Source: Antedon mediterranea
Taxonomy: Eukaryota > Echinodermata > Crinoidea > Comatulida > Antedonidae
Assembly: GCF_964355755.1 (NCBI RefSeq)
Contig: NC_092678.1
Coordinates: 17,890,922 to 17,954,921, forward strand
DNA: 64,000 bases
Direction: 5' to 3'
Of the stretch, positions 1 to 13,439 are shown piece by piece; within the stretch, counting starts at the first letter, position 1; every line of letters starts with the position of its first letter. The position numbers and the translations under genes are program-made. The notes under the pieces are model-generated. The model was given only the letters and a program-made list of their open reading frames with translations, made no database searches and was not told the DNA's origin.

Positions 1-909
1 GACGATGCGCATGCGCTATGTTACGTTTAGACAATGTGTACTTGGGGTACATTGATGAAAGTTTCTGAAGGCTAAAAATGATTTTATATGCCTAGTAGTC
101 TGGTAAACATTTGATGAGATTTTTCCCAAGAACATGAAAACTCGTCGTGATATGATAGGCTAGCTTCTCCGCCAAATCAAACATTGAATGGATCATTTAT
201 TATGCGGAGAAAATTTGATTTAATTCCCACCCAGACCCTGTCCTGTTCTGTGTGGTGGTGTAGCCCTGTTGTGTGCCGGTCGGTGGTGGTATGTACCTTA
301 TTGGCGTTTTATTTGGAAGTACGTACGAGTTGAGTAGCCCTACGAACCCGCCTACGATCGAAGGAGGACTAGGCCAGAACAATTAATAAACAAAACAACT
401 TGGCAACACGATTTTATATTTCAACAGTTGTTCGGTCTCGATCGTACATTCAGCACACTGTACGTACGTACTCGATCTTTTTCATTTTGAAACAAAATGA
501 TCATTGGTTGATTCGAAATCCATATTTACATACCGCCCGCCCCATATAGCCAAATACGGTATGATAACCTACGTCATTCTTATCGGATGTTTGCGGTTTG
601 CAAATCGATTTCTATACGTGTTTCACAAGTCTGTATTTTCAGACTAAAATTGCGGTCGAAATAAAAACAAATACATAAAAAAAAGACAATAAATACAGAC
701 TTGGGGCAAGTCTAACAGGAGCTTTGCGTTAAAATAAAGGTTTAGGGATCAATCATAATCAAACAAAAACCGGCCTGTTATATTATTTTATTTTTAGATA
801 AATATTCTATCTTTGCAAAGAGTAAAACATGATGTGACAATAAGTGTGATTATATTACAACGAAAATATACTATTTTCAAAAGTATGATAAACAAGAGAA
901 AGCACTCAC
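1..909. other. AT-rich sequence 3' of last visible LRR exon, no gene seen
   Basis: No exon with convincing splice sites or family similarity was found. By position it is probably intron of the minus-strand CUB-LRR gene, whose 3' exons must lie to the left of the window because the exon at 910-981 ends in a good GTGAGT donor. Confidence 0.4.
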
Positions 910-3900
910 AGTTCTGTCAATGATGTCAAGCCATGAAACACATTTGCTGGTAATGTAGTTATTTGGTTACTGTACAAATACCTGAAAACCGTGAAAAAAT
1001 GCAATCAATAATTATATATACAGTACCAAAGGATAGTACGATAAAAAAATATCTATTGTATTAATTTTTAAATACAAACAAAAAATAACAACATATATCA
1101 GCTATATTGTGCCAACAGAGGCCAAATAGGTTTCTGTCCGGTTAGGCGTGTCACTCTAGCAGTAAAACAATTACTTGTTTAATGTTACTTTAGCACGTAT
1201 TATCTTTATTTGCATGTTTTACATGTTTTTCATTAACTGATTCCCATGATATAACTATGTTTTTTTTCTGAATTTACTAATCATGTTGTAATTGCCATAT
1301 CGTATGATTTCTGGATTTAGATCAATATCTACGATACAATACAACCCTTAAATGACGTTAAATCCATGTAATCTTCTATATTTTTATTATTTTTCATTAT
1401 GGTCGCCGGTGGTGCTACATTAACTGAATTAAAGAGTCTTGTTCGCAAACATTACCAAAATAGAGAAACTCAAAAAGAGCAAAGAGAAAGATATTACATT
1501 TGAACGTATACACATGAAATATTCTGTAGAAGTATTAATTCCTAAAACAAAATGATTTTTTTATGAGGCATAGAGTTAAACTGAGAAGAAGCTATATAAT
1601 ATTTGTTCCACGTGCACAGTAAGCTTATTACAACACTATTGCAGATTATACGTGAATCAGTGCCGAGTCGGTGACAAACCAAACGGATCATCCAGGATTT
1701 CTGAAAAAATCTGACCAATTGCGCATCCTTTGCGCAGCATTGTACGGAGGCGTGTCTATTTTTGTTTTCGTATCTAATTTTGGCTTTAAAAACATGTCAG
1801 CCCAATGCAATCGCTACCCCTGGATCCGCTCCGTCGGAATATTGTCGATATAAAATGATAGAGGTTCAGACGTTCTGTGGTACATTTAAATTGTATTATT
1901 TGTATGTTCCCTCTTTAAACTTCATCTTAATTTCAAATAGAATAACATCAATAAATTAATATTGTTTACTTAGAAGTGTGCCAGTTATTCAGCACTAAAG
2001 AAAACAAAATCAGAAAAAAATTTAAACACATGCGACCACGTTTTTTGAACATTATTAAAGCTAAATGTGTTAATTAATGAGATTAATTAGTTAATTAATG
2101 CTGATTTTAGCATGAGGAAGTGAAAATATGGAGGGAGGGGAAAATATAAAATGTAGAGACACAGATATCAGCTAACAAGCAAGCTATTACTGACCCAATG
2201 TGAAGCAGAAATCAAGAATTGTTTGACGGGATGTTCCTGCTCCCAAATTATTGTGGCAAAAATAGAAAAACTAATAGAAGAGCAAAAAGGAAGATAGTAC
2301 GCCTGAACGTAGTATACATGGAACAGACAGACACCGTACAAGTGTTCATTTATAAAGGGTCAAACTGTGCCTGGAAATAAACATAATTACTGAACCATGG
2401 CCGGTTGAATGACAACATTATTTCCACCATATACAATTTTTATACGGAACAAACAAATTTGACAAAAACAAATATGACGAATATAAACACGAACAAAGGA
2501 AAACAAAATACATCAGATTTATGAATAACGACGTTAATTTCCGATAATTATAATTAATTAAATCTCAATTTTATAGAAATCAAACAAGGCCATATAGATG
2601 CCTGCAGTCGCGTGCTCAAGTTAGTGTTTACCAACCGACCGCCCAACCGACCGACCGACCGACCAACCGACCAAAATTGCTGAACATGTTTAAAAATGTT
2701 GAAAATGTTTAAAAACATTTATTTTTTTTAATTTACACGTGCGTTGCCTGTCACTTTTGACGTGCTCGTATAACGTAATTTCGAGTTAAAAAGTGAATAA
2801 AATATGATGATATTATTAAAAGAAAGGTTGTTGATGAACAACTCTAAAATGTATATAGGAAATGTTTTTTTTTTATTTTGTATCTATTATGTTGTGTTTA
2901 TTGTTTTATGTAAAAGGGTCCTGCAAAAACAGAAGTGTAAACTTCTCTATGCAGGATACTTGCCATCATTTATGCTATGAAACTGTATTTATAAACGATG
3001 AGTAAATAAATGTGAATGTGAAAACAGAAATCGGACAAAAAGAGTGCATATTAACATTTAACGCGCAATGCGTGTGCAAAAATCTGCGCACTCATGGCAA
3101 TTTTTTAAACGCTTAAAATTGCCTGAACGTACTCTTATATAATCGAAAATCAATTTTGACAATTTTGAACATGTTAAGCACGCGTACGCATGCGTTACAT
3201 GCGCTACGCACGTAATTGTATTGCCATGATGATTTATGCCCTGAAATTTATGAGTACCAACTTTTATTTAATTGTGATTCATGCTTGTAAAGGTATGATG
3301 ACAAACGTGATTTCATTAAATCGTGCGTAGACCGCGTAATTTTTGATTACGCACCGTGAAAACATAAAAACAAAGATTCCTGGCCATAAGGAAAATACTG
3401 TGAAAACTTGACTGTGTAAATAGGTTAACTGCACACTACAAAGTTGTGGATGAGAGTTTGGTGTAATGGATATGTATCCAGCCTCTCACAGTTGAAATCG
3501 CAGATTCAATTCCCGCATTGGATCTTACTTTTTTCATCATCCTTATTATAATTTTTTTAAATATTTTACTATTATTATTCATTATTATAATTAATAATAT
3601 TTTATTTTAAATTTTACTTTTTTACTATGACGCTAACATTACGTTAAGTCTGCTCAGTACCAGATCGCCGGCGTTTGGAAATTGTCTCCTTTCTTTTAAG
3701 CCAGTATAATTCTTCTACATAATTTTATATGATTTATTTGTGTGTGTTAGTGCTGTATTTGATTTGGCTAATTGCACTACAACTTTGTGAATGTGAGCAT
3801 TATTTTACCCTGACCATTCAAAATGTAAACACAATTTTATGATGAGTCATTGATTTTGGTTAGAATATGATAAAAACTGTGGTCTCTAGGCAGTAAAATA

Positions 3901-6900
3901 GTTTTTTGTCAGATGTGACCTTGACCTACGACCTTTTCCCCTCAAAATCGAACTCGTCCGAGCTTTTGGGGAATATGTCATTGTGGCCAAATTTGGCCAT
4001 ATACGGATGAAAAATGTGGCCTCCAGGCTGTTCACATGATTTTCTCATTCATGCCGATGAAATAGATACGTCATAAGTTCACCTTACTACGGAAGGATAC
4101 GTACCACACTACACTAGATAACAGGTTCTTCTCATAATAAGGTGTTCATAAGAGGAAGATATGAACAAAATATTTAATAATATTGTTCCGCGTGCGTACA
4201 ATAAGCTTTTTACAACATTATTGCAGATTATACGTGAATGTCGAGCATTTCTTTCCGCGTAGACAAGTATGTAGAGAAACTTGAACATTCTTGAACATCG
4301 GATTGGATAATTGTAAGGATGAGTTTCCAGAATCTGGTTAAAATCGCATTTTACAAAATGCAACGTTAGGCAAACGTTTTTACCTTCGGATTGAGGAAAG
4401 AAAGCGAAATCAGTGTCTACAAGAAATATCAGGGTCCAAAACAATATCAACACGGAAGCGACAGCAGTATTCATCGTATTCAAGCTAAGTACAGTACAAC
4501 AAATAATCACTATAGGTCAGCAGTCACATTTGACAATTTCGGAAAACCTGACCACAAACAACATACACTGCAGAACAATATCGAGTACGAGTACCCGACC
4601 CAGTAGATATTCTATATATAATACATTGTTAATTTCCGGGTGAAATTGTTTCTTTTTTTTGTGTTTTTGTATGATTTGTATATAGATGTACTATCCGAAA
4701 TAAAGAAAATGAATGAATGGGTGAATAGTGTACCGTAATTTTACAAGTTATATTATTGGCCTAATACAACATCATGGTATTTAGACACAGTTAAACAATT
4801 AACAATGATTTACTTACAATTGTAAAGCTTTTAAATGTTTACAAGTAAGGACAAAAATGAGAATAAACACTTACAGTGTAACCAATGACGTCAAACCAAC
4901 AAATGCATTTTCATGCAATGTAGTAATTTTGTTACTTCTTAAATCCCTTAAAAATAAAAACATGAATACTTGGTAAAATAAGAGTTCACGAGTTGAGGTT
5001 TTCTTTTTTGGGAAAAAATAGGTACAGTTTGGTGTGTATGTCAGCGGACAAAATAGTGACCGTAAAATAATGTATCTGTATTGTAACTGTTAGTGTGTAT
5101 TACGTGTCAGTGAAAATTAAAGAGGGTCGATAACGGTACAAACGTTAAAAATTAATATTATTAAAATTAATATACAAAGTTTATCGATCAAGTACGTATC
5201 AAGTTCAAACTATCAAACACGTCACAGGAAGCGTGGACAAATATCGAAGACGTGTGAAACTTCGAAGGAAAAAAAATTAAACCTTCCTATGTCATCTGTT
5301 ATTTTTGGTAATGCTCACTCACTCAAAAACAAGTTTAGTGAATTTGCTGCAAATGCCAGTATTCGAATACAGAGACAGTTGCCTTATGGCGCTCATTGAA
5401 ATTTGGCTAAATGAATCTGTTTCATATCATGGATCAAAAAATTGTTCTTGTAATCTGGAATTATTATCAGTTGCTCGTCGTCCCTTTTACTTGAAAAGGG
5501 AATTCTAGCAGGTTCTAGTCATCATTATCTATATACACCCGAAAGCAGACTTCAAAGTAGCTTGCGCTAAAGTCGTTGAGATAGATAGACAACTAAGCTG
5601 CAAATCACCAGATTCAATAAAGCTGTTACTTTGTGACTTTAACAAAGGATCCTATGAAGAGCTTGCAAACGTAATTCCACACCTTCATCATGTAAATGTC
5701 GCTACGAGAGAAGGCACTATACTTGGTATGCGCTATGGAAATGTTAAAAATGCTTATACAGCAAAGATATGTCTAAGCACTGGGTGGTCAGATCACAACA
5801 TGATCCCAAGCTATAATTTACGAACATAGGAAGCCTCAAAATTAATATGATACGCACATATCTTAGTGCCGTTAATTGTGATATTCATTAGGCCTACATT
5901 AGGCCTGGGTTAACCCACTGTGCAACTGTAGTGCTGTTTTTTTTTGTTTATTCTTTAGTTCGATTCTTCCAGCATAGTATTGTTTTATTTATTTAATCTA
6001 TAGAAGGTTCATTACAATACGAACGTTAGATTATTGTAAAAAAAAAATGTTCGATAAAACTAAGTCATTGGATTTTTGTCTAGATTTGGTAGTTTTTTTT
6101 AGGTTTACGAATTAATTTTTCCTTTGGTTAAGGGGGATTGGTCGGCTGAATGTTAATAATTTGTATGATTTAGCTTTGTAATTTATTTGTCATAGGTATA
6201 ATCTCTGGTCTATGAGCAAGTGCAAATATTCTACAATTCAGACTCGACTCAATGAAATTAAGCAAATTTTGTTTAGGAATTAATGTTAGATGGTGTGAGA
6301 TAAAACGAGAAAATGTCAAGTTTATAACATGAAATGAAATTGAAGATGAGTACCACTTTTTGTTAATAATTATGTTAATACAACTTAAATTTATCGTTTG
6401 ATTTCTTTTGCAAAATACACTAAATTAGGAAAAACATATTTTATGTTGTATCCGCTTTAATAATAAAGAATAAATCAAAGAATTTGTTATTGTTCGCAGT
6501 CATACCACCATTATAACGCTTTAACAAATATTTTAACCTTTCCACGTATTAATGCTTTAGTGTACTAATATTACAAAATATTGTAAGACTTCAGCACGTT
6601 ACCCTGAACGTCATGGTATTTGGAAACAGTTAAACCTACCCTAAATGTATAATCACAATTAACATGATTTACTGACAATTGTAAACAGCAACCTGAAATC
6701 AAATCAAATCAAATCTATATTCGTTTCATATATAAAAACGTAGCAAGTAAGTACTTGTCAACTGGTTTAACCAAAAATTTAACATTTATTTATTAAATAA
6801 AAAATGTACATTGTTTTCCTCGACAGAAAAATATGGTAAAACATTCACAATTACATCATACATAGAACACATTTACACTTTAAAAACATTAATTAAAACA

Positions 6901-7250
6901 TCCATCAACTGTAAAACTTTGAAATATATATATTGCATGTGCGTTATTATGATCTAACAATCTTTGAGTTAAAATATGCGTTGAATATGGTACAAAGGAC
7001 AGTCGGTTTCTTGACGTATCAGCTCTGAGAGCCTTTACATTTTTATAAGATGTATTTGCCGTCTAGCACGTGAAAGTATTCTTCCTTCTCTGTGCCTAAG
7101 GCAGAATTGGAAGGAAAACATCAGTATACATTTGCCAAAAAGTGACATAAAAGTATAAAGAATACTCGATAAAAATACTTTATAATAATCTCATATAGCG
7201 CCGCTACATACTCGCACATTATTTGTTTAATAATTTAAGCAGATTCTGAA

Positions 7251-7312
<62 letters not shown>

Positions 7313-10300
7313 TTCAGAATCTGACTTTTTCTCATTCTCACAGATTTCTTCATCTTTATCGTTTCAAATTAATTAATTAAATTTCAGTATATCACCGGGC
7401 GGTTTAGAATTAATGTTCTTTGCCTCTTGTGTTTATATATATATATATATATATCAAAATACTACGTATGTAAAGATCAACGACTGTAACAATAACATCG
7501 GTGGATTTGAGGACAACCCTGAATACCTGTAATATAATAAATTACAAACAGTAATATAACTTAAAACTTAAAATCATCAGCTAACATACCATTTTATCCG
7601 CTTTGACAATACAGAATAAATCAAAGAAGTTGTTATTGTTCACAGTCATACCACCATAATGCTTCACTTTGAATGTACCGTAATTTTACAAGTAATATTT
7701 AACAGTTAAACCTACCGTTAAATGTATAATTTCAGAAATAACATGATTTATTTGAATTTTTATAAGTAAGAAAACAAAATGAGAATAAACACTTACAGTA
7801 TAACCAATGATGTCAAACCACCAAATGCATTTTCATACAATGTAGTAATGCCGTTACTGCTTAAATCCCTTCAAAATAAAAACAGTTGGTAAATAACAGT
7901 TCACGAGTTGAGGTTTTCTTCTTTGGGGAAAATAGGTACAGTTTGGTGTGTATGTCAGTGGATAAAATAGTGACCCGTAAAATAATTTATCTGTATTGTA
8001 CTATTATTGTGTATTACTGTACGTGTTAGTGAAAATTAAAGAGAATCGATAACGGTATAACAAACGTTAAAATATTATTCAAATTATAAATACAAAATAA
8101 ATTGATTTAGTACGTACTGTAGTACGTCAGGAATAGGTTGTTCGTTTATATAATTACTAATCTAAGACGGAGAGATAACATTTTAATACATCTTAAAGGC
8201 AATTGAAAAATAATCAATCCCTTACTAAAAGCCGAAAAGTAGCAAGAGTGTGCAACTTATTTGTTATAGAATAGAGAAAAATAGTGCATGTTTAGACACA
8301 AACCAGCACAGCTGATGTAATCTGAGGGTAGCCTACAATAATTAAAGTACACGTATAACTAAACGATAAAGAAAGAAATGTATACATATATCAATGTCAA
8401 ATAACTACTGTAGCTCGATGATATCAAACGGCGCATCTACACACTCACACATTGATTCAATCCGAAAAGTTTACACTGACAAGAAAAGTCAGCATTTTTT
8501 TAAAGTTATGTATTATCAACTACCAAAATAATAATAAAATTGTTTAAAATACCGTTCGTTATCTAATTTACGGACATTGGAAGTCTAAAAATCAATATAT
8601 ATGTACATAATTATTTGTTATTTATTGCCTTTGATAACATTAACATACGTTACTCTATTGTGTTAACCCACTGTGTAATAATAGTGCCTGTTTCTGTGGT
8701 TAATTGCGCGGTGCAATGCTGGTTTTTCAATTGAGGATTTTTCAATTCTGTTCTCGCACGATTGTGTTATTCTTTTTTATGAAAAGATGAGGGGCATTTT
8801 GGAAACACATTTTTTATACAATTCGAATGAGTGTACGATGTATTAACCAATTTACAGAACTTACGTATCGAAAAAAAACACCATGTACTGAAATCGTGGT
8901 TTTGTGTGGATGTGCTAATTGGAATGATTCGTTTATGCTAGTCCAGTACTTTTACAATTAACTAATATTAATTTTACGTTGTATCATTTTCATTTCTATA
9001 TTTTGTAATAAAAATAATATAATCATAATAACATTATTTGTTTTAATATAAGCTTTAGAATTAACGTAACTGCGATCAACGTTTCAATGTTACATTAACT
9101 AATTTAAATTGTCTGTAATAAAAATAGTATAAATTATAATTATTTGTTTAATAACATAGACTTTGGGAATAACGTAACTGCGATTGACGTTTCAATGTTA
9201 CTACGCTTGTCTTATGAAAGCTTACAGTTTGCACAAAACAGGTTATTTTTATGATACTTACAAGAATGTTATTGGTTGATGATTATTGTAGTTCCTGACG
9301 GATTCTGCTGTTGTATATTTCCGACAGCTTAAGTAGTTAAATATGCAATCGCATCCAGTTGGACATATTTGTGTTAGGAATATTAATTGTTCTGTAAAAA
9401 AAAAATGTTTGTGAAATTAGCTACTAGTTTCGAATTTACCTAAATGGACAGTAAAACAATAGCTATAAAAATGTAATAACTATGTTTGTCATTTAACTAT
9501 TAATTGTATAGGACTTGGCTCTTGAGTAGGACTAGACGTTGTGAAAAGGTAGATGTATCTTAAGTTTAGGTCATTCTTCAAAGATATCATAATCTAATAT
9601 CATTTTGATACATTACTGTTGTACATGTGCAATTTTGGATTTGTGGATTTGACGCACACTGGATAAATATTGAAGTTTTTTTCTTCAAATGTCTCTCAAT
9701 TTCGTGTCCAATTACGTCTGCCGGTGGAATTTGTATAGTCTCTAACAATGCACCATCACCGAGTTGGCCGCATTGGCCGCCTTCTCCAGAGTAGGGTCAA
9801 AGAGCCAGTGTTGTGGTGGAATAATGTTTTATAATTCAGGTGATTCATTATTGTCTCGTTTCTAACAATATCGGATTTTTTACCGGGATGAAGTCTCTTT
9901 TGCAAAAAGAAGCTTTGTGTTATGTTTGTTTAGAAACCTCTTACCATTACGTTTGTGAATTTCTTCCAATTGATCAATTGTTTTTGCAGAGGTTTTTTAA
10001 AGATTTTAGGTTGTTCAGGGAGCGTTTTTTTTGCCTAATTCTCTGCAATCTAAGGTTGTGTCTAATTATCAATCAAGTAAAGAGCTTAAACTATTCATTA
10101 TGATTAATTACTGTAATTGAATATTTAATTAATGGCAGTAACATAGCCTAGATTATAGAGTATAGACAGTGATTCCGATTAATATTTCTTATAAAATCAA
10201 ACAACAAACGTAAAAGACTTTAGTATATAATAGCTATCTTCCTTGTATTTAGCTACAGTGTTTTATTTTAGAATTTTTGCAAGGAGTGTTTCTCTGTTTT

Positions 10301-11545
10301 AAAAGTATCTTCTATCAAATCGCCTAAAAAAGCCTAATCAGGTTAATACATTACACTTTTTCAGTAACTTAGGGGTTATTAGTTTACAATACGTCGCGAA
10401 ACGCGTTACACTTAGCGACTGACGCGTTTATTTTTTTTCAATATTTATAATACAATTATGTATTATTAATTTTTAAAAAACATTAAAACCTAAATAACCT
10501 ACTGAATACAAAATATATTCATTGTATCCTAATTTCAAAATTAATATTAAACGGACCCATTTTTTCGAATTAGCATACTCAGGGATGTATGATCCCACAA
10601 AAGCATGAAAAAAATACAGATTTTTTATTATTCTTCATTTATCAGACTTATAATAGGCCTTTTTTTAGTTTTAATAAAGTTAATAAATTCCATAGAAAAG
10701 ACCGAAATAATAATGTTTCTACTTATAAAAAGACAAAATAAACAGATTAATTTCAACACAACCTCATTGAACTGGCAGCGCAGCTAATTTGATTATTTCC
10801 TTTTTCAAGTAAATATATTTCTTAAAATCCAATTGGTCTATGTGAACTCTTATGTGACATTAAAATGGCATATTCAACAAAAAATTCCAAAAAAATTATT
10901 TTTTCAAGGGATAAAAAATCTTCAATTCTCATTTTACTTATATTTTCAGGTTATAGCCTAAAATGTGAATAATTTCTTGCACCAATTAAATTTAAAAATA
11001 ACTCAATTACCCGGTGGAACAATTAATGCTGTAACTGTTGCATTAAATCCTCTCTTTGTTTGATCCTCATCAGTAGATAAAGCAATCCACATTGTGTTGA
11101 TGTTGGAAACTAGAGAATCAAATGTTAAACCTGTAAACATAACGTTATATTCATTTCCTGCAAATGCTATATTCAAAAAATCATATTCGTCCTCCAGTTG
11201 AAAGTCGTTGAACTCAAGATGAATGAATAACCCTGGAGAGGTTGTAACCATCCATTCACAGTTTAAATTGTTGTCGCAGTTTTTCGGATAATTAGGAGAC
11301 CAAAATACATATGATGAGTTCTCAGATTCAAGATGAATATCCTTGTTACATTCTGCAAGAGAAATAAGATAATAATAATACACGGAATGTAGGCCTATTG
11401 TTACTATTGTATTGATAGAAAAATAGCGTGATTAGTAATTTAGGTAATCACAATATTTGATATTTTCAAAATAACTTTAAAGGTAATATATCCGGCTAAT
11501 CCTGTATATCTAATTGTTATTGATGGTATTAATATGATAGGCCTA

Positions 11546-11576
<31 letters not shown>

Positions 11577-12715
11577 CAATGATAATAACACTAATGATAA
11601 TAATAATAGTTCATTCTTATAATAGTGCATATATAATCAAGCTCTCAATGCGCTGCACATTATTACCGCGGAAATTGTTTTGGATCATACACGTATGGAA
11701 ACATACTCCCATATTACTAGTTATTTTTTACCTATCCATGTGTTTTTATAATATAGTTTTAACAACAATTATAGTCTTTCAATCAGCCCGTGCTATACAG
11801 TATAAAATAGGGTACACAAAATATATAAAATTACATTAGATTACAAATGTGCAAATAGTAATTAATCAGTAATTGCCACGGCCCAGTTATCCCATTTATA
11901 AAAGTGTGAATTTTATCAATTATTACCTATTGATGAAAAATATTTGATTTCCGTGTATACTTTGGTAAATAAATCGAGTAAGTTTACTACCAGGTGTCCA
12001 GTTTTAACTGTACAAGGAAAGTTAGCACCTACTCTTTCGCCAAAACCTAACTGCACATGCGCCAAAGCTTGGTGTACCAGGTCAATACAATTTACCAATA
12101 ACATAGCCTTCTTAACTTATGTAAAATTAAATAAACAACAATCGTCTGACTGAGTCCATGTTATTGTTTAAACTCATAGTCAGACAATTTTTAGTATGTT
12201 ATGTAGAAACAGAATCACGATTGATCAAGAGAGATAAACCATTTGTGCAAAATTGTAGCCAATTATAATTTCCAATGGATTCTCAAATGTTATTGATTTA
12301 AAAAGACAATTGGTCGGGCAATTGTTGTTTATAATTATGTTCTACAGAATTAACCAGTTTTCTGTAGAAAAGAAATGACGGTTGCTCAAGATAGAAATGA
12401 TTGTGTAAAATTTCGGAGAATTACATTTTTCAATCCACATTATAAGTTTAAAAAAAAAATCAGTTGGGCAATTGTTGTTTCTATGTTCTACAGTATTGAC
12501 CAGTTTTCTGTAGAAAGAGAATCACGGTTGGTAATTGCTCAATATAAAAACGATTATGTAAAATTGTGGAGAATTACGTCTTTCAATCAATTCTTATTTA
12601 TATTTTTTTGATTTAAAAAGTAAAACAAGTTGAAGTACTTGAAAGCATACTCACGACTAGAACAGCTTGAAAACGGTACAACAACCAACAACATGATAAC
12701 GCTAAAGATAAACAT
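910..12715 (-). CDS. CUB and leucine-rich-repeat secreted or surface protein (3' incomplete)
   Basis: Exons, read on the minus strand: 12715-12655 (20-residue signal peptide, start MFIFSVIMLLVVV), 11352-11011 (CUB domain), 9391-9262 (LRR N-terminal cap with the CPTGCDC cysteine cluster), 7868-7797, 4946-4875 and 981-910 (one LRR each, exactly 72 nt, phase 2 in and out). Every junction has GT/AG, and the frame runs through all six exons. The CUB exon shows the family pattern: an early Cys, SPNYPKNC, CEW, and the acidic EDEYDFLNI stretch. The LRRs read like LxSNxITTLxxNxFxGLTSLxxL. The protein is targeted to the secretory pathway and probably binds protein or glycan ligands. Phase-2, 72-nt LRR exons are also typical of LGR/RXFP receptors, so a downstream 7TM part is possible but not visible. 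The exon at 4946 and that at 7868 are recent duplicates together with their introns. Start chosen because it gives a clean signal peptide and a good donor. Confidence 0.75.
982..2594. other. Intron of CUB-LRR gene, no coding exon seen
   Basis: AT-rich. The stretch 1590-1660 resembles 4170-4235 (shared words such as caacactattgcagattata), so both are fragments of one dispersed repeat. No LRR-like exon was recognised. Confidence 0.4.
2595..3420. repeat. Dispersed repeat with CCGA tract, inverted copy at 53345-54165
   Basis: Begins with an acaaggccatatagatgcc-type end and a (CCGA)n tract, then runs through a body rich in CpG words (acgcatgcgttacatgcg, cgtgcgtagaccgcg). The body recurs in reverse orientation at 53510-54050, with clear similarity over several hundred bases. 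A short end fragment lies at 34820-34895, and related GTCGGTCT tracts at 15270-15400. No protein was found in it, so it is probably a non-autonomous element. Confidence 0.6.
3431..3535 (+). mobile_element. tRNA-derived SINE-like sequence
   Basis: Contains ggtgtaatggatatgtatcc followed about 30 bases later by gattcaattcccgc, spaced like the A and B boxes of a tRNA promoter. A related piece (cactacaacctt.., gtgtaatg.., tatccagcc) lies at 56140-56215. No intact tRNA cloverleaf was found. Confidence 0.4.
4640..4712 (+). mobile_element. LINE 3' tail
   Basis: The sequence gtactatccgaaataaag followed by a (GAAT)n-like tail looks like the end of a non-LTR retrotransposon. A second copy is at 45680-45720 (gtactatccgaaataaaaga, then gaatgaatt). 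No reading frame adjoins either tail. Confidence 0.4.
4730..5190. repeat. Segmental duplication copy 1, including one LRR exon
   Basis: The stretch is closely similar to 7660-8110, including the LRR exon 4875-4946, the intron words gttcacgagttgaggttttc and acagtttggtgtgtatgtca, and the flank with atcatggtatttagacacag. A partial third copy of the outer flank is at 6600-6690. The similarity covers intron as well as exon, so the duplication is recent relative to intron decay. Confidence 0.7.
5288..5830 (+). pseudogene. LINE endonuclease fragment
   Basis: Broken plus-strand frames read NAHSLKNKFSEF near 5310, then a TWL/IWLNESV block, then CDFNKGSYEELANVIPHLHHVN near 5635-5700 and GWSDHNMIPSY near 5785-5815. 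These are the N-SLRNK, E-W-L, D-F-N and S-D-H signatures of the apurinic-type endonuclease of CR1/L2/Rex-like LINEs. Several frame changes and stops separate the blocks, so it is dead. No reverse transcriptase follows. Confidence 0.65.
5831..7239. other. Intron of CUB-LRR gene, no gene seen
   Basis: AT-rich. It holds the 6600-6690 fragment of the 4730/7660 duplication and nothing else that I can name. Confidence 0.4.
7240..7323. repeat. Perfect 84-bp palindrome with (AT)n centre
   Basis: The arms cagattctgaaag (7240-7252) and ctttcagaatctg (7311-7323) are exact reverse complements around an uninterrupted AT tract of about 58 bp. The whole can form a cruciform or hairpin. It lies in an intron of the CUB-LRR gene. 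A shorter (AT)n is at 7436-7454. Confidence 0.9.
7660..8110. repeat. Segmental duplication copy 2, including one LRR exon
   Basis: Partner of 4730-5190; it contains LRR exon 7797-7868. Between the copies the exon differs at several codons (for example SSNGITTLYENAFGG versus RSNKITTLHENAFVG). Confidence 0.7.
8111..9261. other. Intron of CUB-LRR gene, no gene seen
   Basis: AT-rich. An internal local duplication shares the words taacgtaactgcgat and acgtttcaatgttac (9064-9095 and 9170-9202). No exon was recognised. Confidence 0.4.
9392..11010. other. Intron between LRR cap exon and CUB exon
   Basis: AT-rich, no exon seen. 10850-10930 (ttaaaatggcatattc, gggataaaaaatctt) resembles the interior of the TTAA MITE at 32028-32340 and is probably a decayed copy. 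Confidence 0.4.
12190..12620. repeat. Three degenerate tandem units of about 150-165 bp
   Basis: Words such as gtagaaa.agaat.acggttg (near 12204, 12364 and 12512) and gggcaattgttgttt recur in order. The array lies in intron 1 of the CUB-LRR gene. No coding role is apparent. Confidence 0.6.
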
Positions 12716-13438
12716 CTTGTTACGTATTTCAGTACTGATTCGTTGAAGATTTCCGCAATTCCGTAAGTTCACTCACTCGTATCCGCGAATGAAACTTACC
12801 TCCGTGATTCTTTCCAACTTATAACACTTGTTTTTGGTGGTCTTCATTAAATTATGATATTGCTGTTAGACAATTTACAACATTGATTAGATAAATTGTA
12901 TCACCAGGCCTATACTAAATAAAGTATGAGTTTGTTACTGATGTTGCATGCATTATGTTGTTCTACAATAATTTTAACCTTCATACGATTATACTAAGAT
13001 CTGGTTGCGTTGTTCTTCGATCGTGTTGTTAAGTTTGTAAACGTTTAATTGAATTATCAGATATATCCTTTGATTAATAATTTATTTGTTTACAAACCGT
13101 TGAGAGAAGATTGATACGAGTCCATCTGTTAAAGTCTTCATTTTGCCATTAGTTGTATACATAATGCATATAATATACATAAACGTATTTCATCGTAATA
13201 TTTATGTTTCAAAGAAGTAATAATTATTAAATCTTCTTATGTGCTTTAGATAAAATATCTATGTTTAGCCAAAAGTAGTAAATGTTTGTTTCATTATGTT
13301 CATGTCAAACGCACACATAGTTGTTATTCATATTAGTGGAGTTGATGAATCAAATTATTTCAATACTAAAAATTAACTCCTTTGCTAACGTACTGTTAGA
13401 TAAATTGTTGATAAATAAATCATGATAACAACCTCATT
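12716..13438. other. 5' region of the CUB-LRR gene, start of the divergent intergenic space
   Basis: The CUB-LRR gene and NCKIPSD are transcribed away from each other from this 1.9-kb interval (12716-14659). No core promoter motif could be fixed by eye. Confidence 0.35.
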
Positions 13439-13439
13439 G

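Noticed and set aside
11534-11839. 101-codon plus-strand frame rich in Ile and Met
   Set aside because: Starts in an (ATA/ATG)n microsatellite and has no family signature; it lies in an intron of the opposite-strand gene.
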